The notes below the pieces were generated by a model. That model saw nothing but the letters and a program-made list of their open reading frames with translations, did no database searches and was not told where the DNA came from. 7,388 bases of DNA, from NCBI GenBank assembly GCA_023403475.1, contig JAEYEL010000029.1:1-7388 (forward strand), in the 5' to 3' direction. Origin of the DNA: Actinomycetes bacterium. GTDB taxonomy: Bacteria; Actinomycetota; Coriobacteriia; Coriobacteriales; Eggerthellaceae. Shown here piece by piece: positions 6,366 through 7,388 of the stretch (position 1 is the stretch's first letter; the number at the start of each line of letters is the position of its first letter). Both the position numbers and the translations under genes were made by a program.

Positions 6366-6471
6366 GGTGCTGCTAAATGAAGTGTGGGAATCACGCTCGT
6401 CGGGCCGCGGATCGTCGAAGGAGTCGAGGACTTTGAGGCGGGATGCATAGTGCGGCGGATTGGCCAAGAAA
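6366..6471. other. Gap after the ATPase gene, possible minus-strand gene remnant
   Basis: No + strand gene is seen. The minus strand is open across it, reading about 40 residues (LANPPHYASRLKVLDSFDDPRPDERDSHTSF and onward) to a stop at 6345-6347. Many codons end in G or C, unlike a random shadow. I do not recognise a family. It may be the tail of an older gene cut off by the repeat unit at 6472, or chance. Confidence 0.25.
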
Positions 6472-6517
6472 TTGCAATCTGTAAAATGAAAACGTTGTAA
6501 TGTGTAAAACAACCTGT
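6472..6517 (+). repeat. Two further 23-bp repeats downstream of the ATPase
   Basis: Unit 6472-6494 is identical to 4978-5000, and unit 6495-6517 matches the first 18 bases of 5001-5023 with two changes before diverging. Order and phase are the same as upstream. Bases 6469-6512 match 4975-5018 with two mismatches over 44 nt, at an offset of exactly 1494 bp. Confidence 0.9.
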
Positions 6518-6529
6518 TCAGACAGGTTG
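6510..6529 (+). terminator. Perfect hairpin at the end of the downstream repeats
   Basis: CAACCTGT (6510-6517), loop TCAG, ACAGGTTG (6522-6529): an 8-bp perfect stem followed by CCTTCTTCG. The left arm is the end of the last 23-bp unit. It could end ATPase transcription, though it has no real T-run, or it could mark the border of the unit. Confidence 0.45.
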
Positions 6530-6545
6530 CCTTCTTCGTCCATTT

Positions 6546-6569
6546 CAAGTGTGCTTGCACGTATACTTG
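6546..6569 (+). promoter_or_regulatory. Dyad over a -10 box, likely operator of the broken antitoxin
   Basis: CAAGT (6546-6550) and ACTTG (6565-6569) form the outer arms of an imperfect 24-bp dyad, with GTGC and GCAC inside (6551-6560). The right half contains TATACT (6562-6567), a good -10 box; the -35 is weak. A ribosome site AGAAAGGA (6572-6579) follows, seven bases before ATG 6587. The arrangement is that of a self-regulated antitoxin gene. Confidence 0.4.
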
Positions 6570-6586
6570 TTAGAAAGGATGACGAT

Positions 6587-6787
6587 ATGCCTCGGCTTTC
6601 GCTGCATTTCGACGAGGAATGCATGGGCCGATTGCGAATCGATGCGGCAGACGCAGGTCTTTTGTTATCGAAGTAGGTCAACAGGGTGATAAGCGAGCGG
6701 TCGGTTGCGCGTGGCTGGTCGGAAGGATATTGGGATTTATTCGGGTCGTTGAAAGATGATTCACTTGCCGTGCCGGGCGAGTTGAGA
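6587..6787 (+). pseudogene. Antitoxin-like gene broken by an in-frame stop
   Basis: ATG 6587, preceded by AGAAAGGA, starts MPRLSLHFDEECMGRLRIDA and ends after 29 codons at TAG 6674-6676. The same frame then continues VNRVISERSVARGWSEGYWDLFGSLKDDSLAVPGELR. Read through, this resembles a small ribbon-helix-helix type antitoxin: an N-terminal basic strand 'PRLSLHF', then two helices with 'LSK-Y-VNRVI', then an acidic toxin-binding tail. The stop falls where the family commonly has Tyr, so a single TAC/TAT to TAG change would explain it. After PGELR the resemblance stops, and no toxin gene follows. It therefore seems both nonsense-mutated and cut at its 3' end, leaving a solitary remnant before the VTC gene. 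A functional 29-residue peptide is less likely. Family assignment is by resemblance only. Confidence 0.6.
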
Positions 6788-6877
6788 GGCGCGTACTATC
6801 TCTTTCAGGGAAACTTCAGGGTGCGGGGGTATTCTTCTTGGCGTTGGAGAAAACGCTGGGAAGAACGGAGGCCCGAC

Positions 6878-7388
6878 ATGGCTTCTTATTGCGAGGTGTT
6901 CGAGCGTAAGGAGAAGAAATATCGCCTGAGTGTGCGGCAATGTCAGTTTCTGCTTGCGGCGCTTGCGGGGCGCATGGAAATAGATGCGTTTGGGAAAACG
7001 ATGATCACCAGTCTGTACTACGACACGTCCGACCGGCGGCTTATCGACCGTTCGCTTGAAAAACCGCTCTACAAGGAAAAGCTGCGCGTGCGTTGGTATG
7101 GCGAAGATTCCGAGCGTGTGTTCGTCGAGGTCAAGAAGAAATGCAAGGGAATAGTCTATAAGCGGCGCGTGGCTTGCTCGGCAGCGGCGGCGCGAGCTTA
7201 TCTTGGCGGTGTGCCCTATGGGCGGGCGTGCGCGGTGCATCCTTTGGCGGGCGATGAGGCTGCAGCGGAGTCGACCTCGCCCCGCAGCATGCAGATTTCC
7301 CGCGAGATCGACCGATTCAGAAAGCGCTACGAAACTCTTCGGCCGTCTATGACCATTACCTGCTGCCGCAGTGCCTATGCGCCGATCG
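6878..7388 (+). CDS. VTC-domain protein (polyphosphate polymerase-like), 5' part
   Basis: The gene runs off the window after 170 codons. The start is ATG 6878, with GGAGG at 6867-6871 six bases before it; the frame is open further upstream but enters the antitoxin remnant. The protein has the triphosphate-tunnel layout of VTC domains: FERKEKKYRL (8-17), ITSLYYDT (43-50), KPLYKEKLRVRWYG (62-75), VFVEVKKKCKGIVYKRRV (81-98) and PSMTITCCRSAY (156-167). Alternating Lys/Arg (Lys66, Lys68, Arg70, Arg72, Lys95, Arg96, Arg97, Arg164) and Glu84 would line the tunnel that holds phosphate chain and metal ion. In yeast, Vtc4 makes polyphosphate from ATP. Bacterial single-domain relatives are widely annotated as polyphosphate polymerase-domain proteins, but their role is less certain. 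Partner genes, if any, lie beyond the window. Confidence 0.85.
   Translation, partial: MASYCEVFERKEKKYRLSVRQCQFLLAALAGRMEIDAFGKTMITSLYYDTSDRRLIDRSLEKPLYKEKLRVRWYGEDSERVFVEVKKKCKGIVYKRRVACSAAAARAYLGGVPYGRACAVHPLAGDEAAAESTSPRSMQISREIDRFRKRYETLRPSMTITCCRSAYAPI

Noticed and set aside
6761..7240. 159-codon minus-strand frame near the right end
   Set aside because: It lies opposite the VTC-domain gene, whose conserved motifs are unmistakable on the + strand.

Overview
The window looks like chromosomal DNA of an anaerobic host-associated bacterium, most likely an actinomycete of the class Coriobacteriia (Eggerthellaceae-like). This is inferred from moderate-to-high GC codon use, a DcuC-type C4-dicarboxylate carrier, an AAA/DUF4143 ATPase, a VTC-domain protein and small toxin-antitoxin genes. 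No rRNA or tRNA gene is present to confirm it.

Layout from left to right. (1) 1-1197 +: 3' part of a DcuC-family C4-dicarboxylate transporter, followed by a long hairpin. (2) 1475-2419 -: complete CtkA/HipA-like Ser/Thr kinase, convergent with the transporter and without a HipB partner. (3) 2733-3288 +: Phd/YefM antitoxin and RelE/ParE toxin overlapping by 8 nt, with an AT-rich dyad over the promoter. (4) about 3345-4925: an IS3-family insertion sequence. Its orfA and orfB are joined by a -1 frameshift on seven A's with a stem-loop placed as a stimulator. Its right end carries four GTGTCYAC motifs at about 33-bp steps. (5) 4978-6517: an AAA ATPase (DUF4143) gene bracketed by 23-bp direct repeats, four tandem copies upstream (the last contains the start codon) and two downstream. 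(6) 6587-6787: an antitoxin-like gene broken by an in-frame TAG and without a toxin. (7) 6878-7388 +: 5' part of a VTC-domain (polyphosphate polymerase-like) gene that runs off the window.

The middle of the window is an accessory region between two ordinary genes: an orphan kinase, a complete TA pair, an IS, a repeat-bracketed ATPase and a decayed antitoxin. There is no sign of one pathway linking them. The most unusual signal is the ATPase unit. About 44 nt at its left edge (4975-5018) recur exactly 1494 bp away (6469-6512) with only two mismatches, so the gene sits between direct repeats. This suggests an autoregulated or mobile ATPase cassette.
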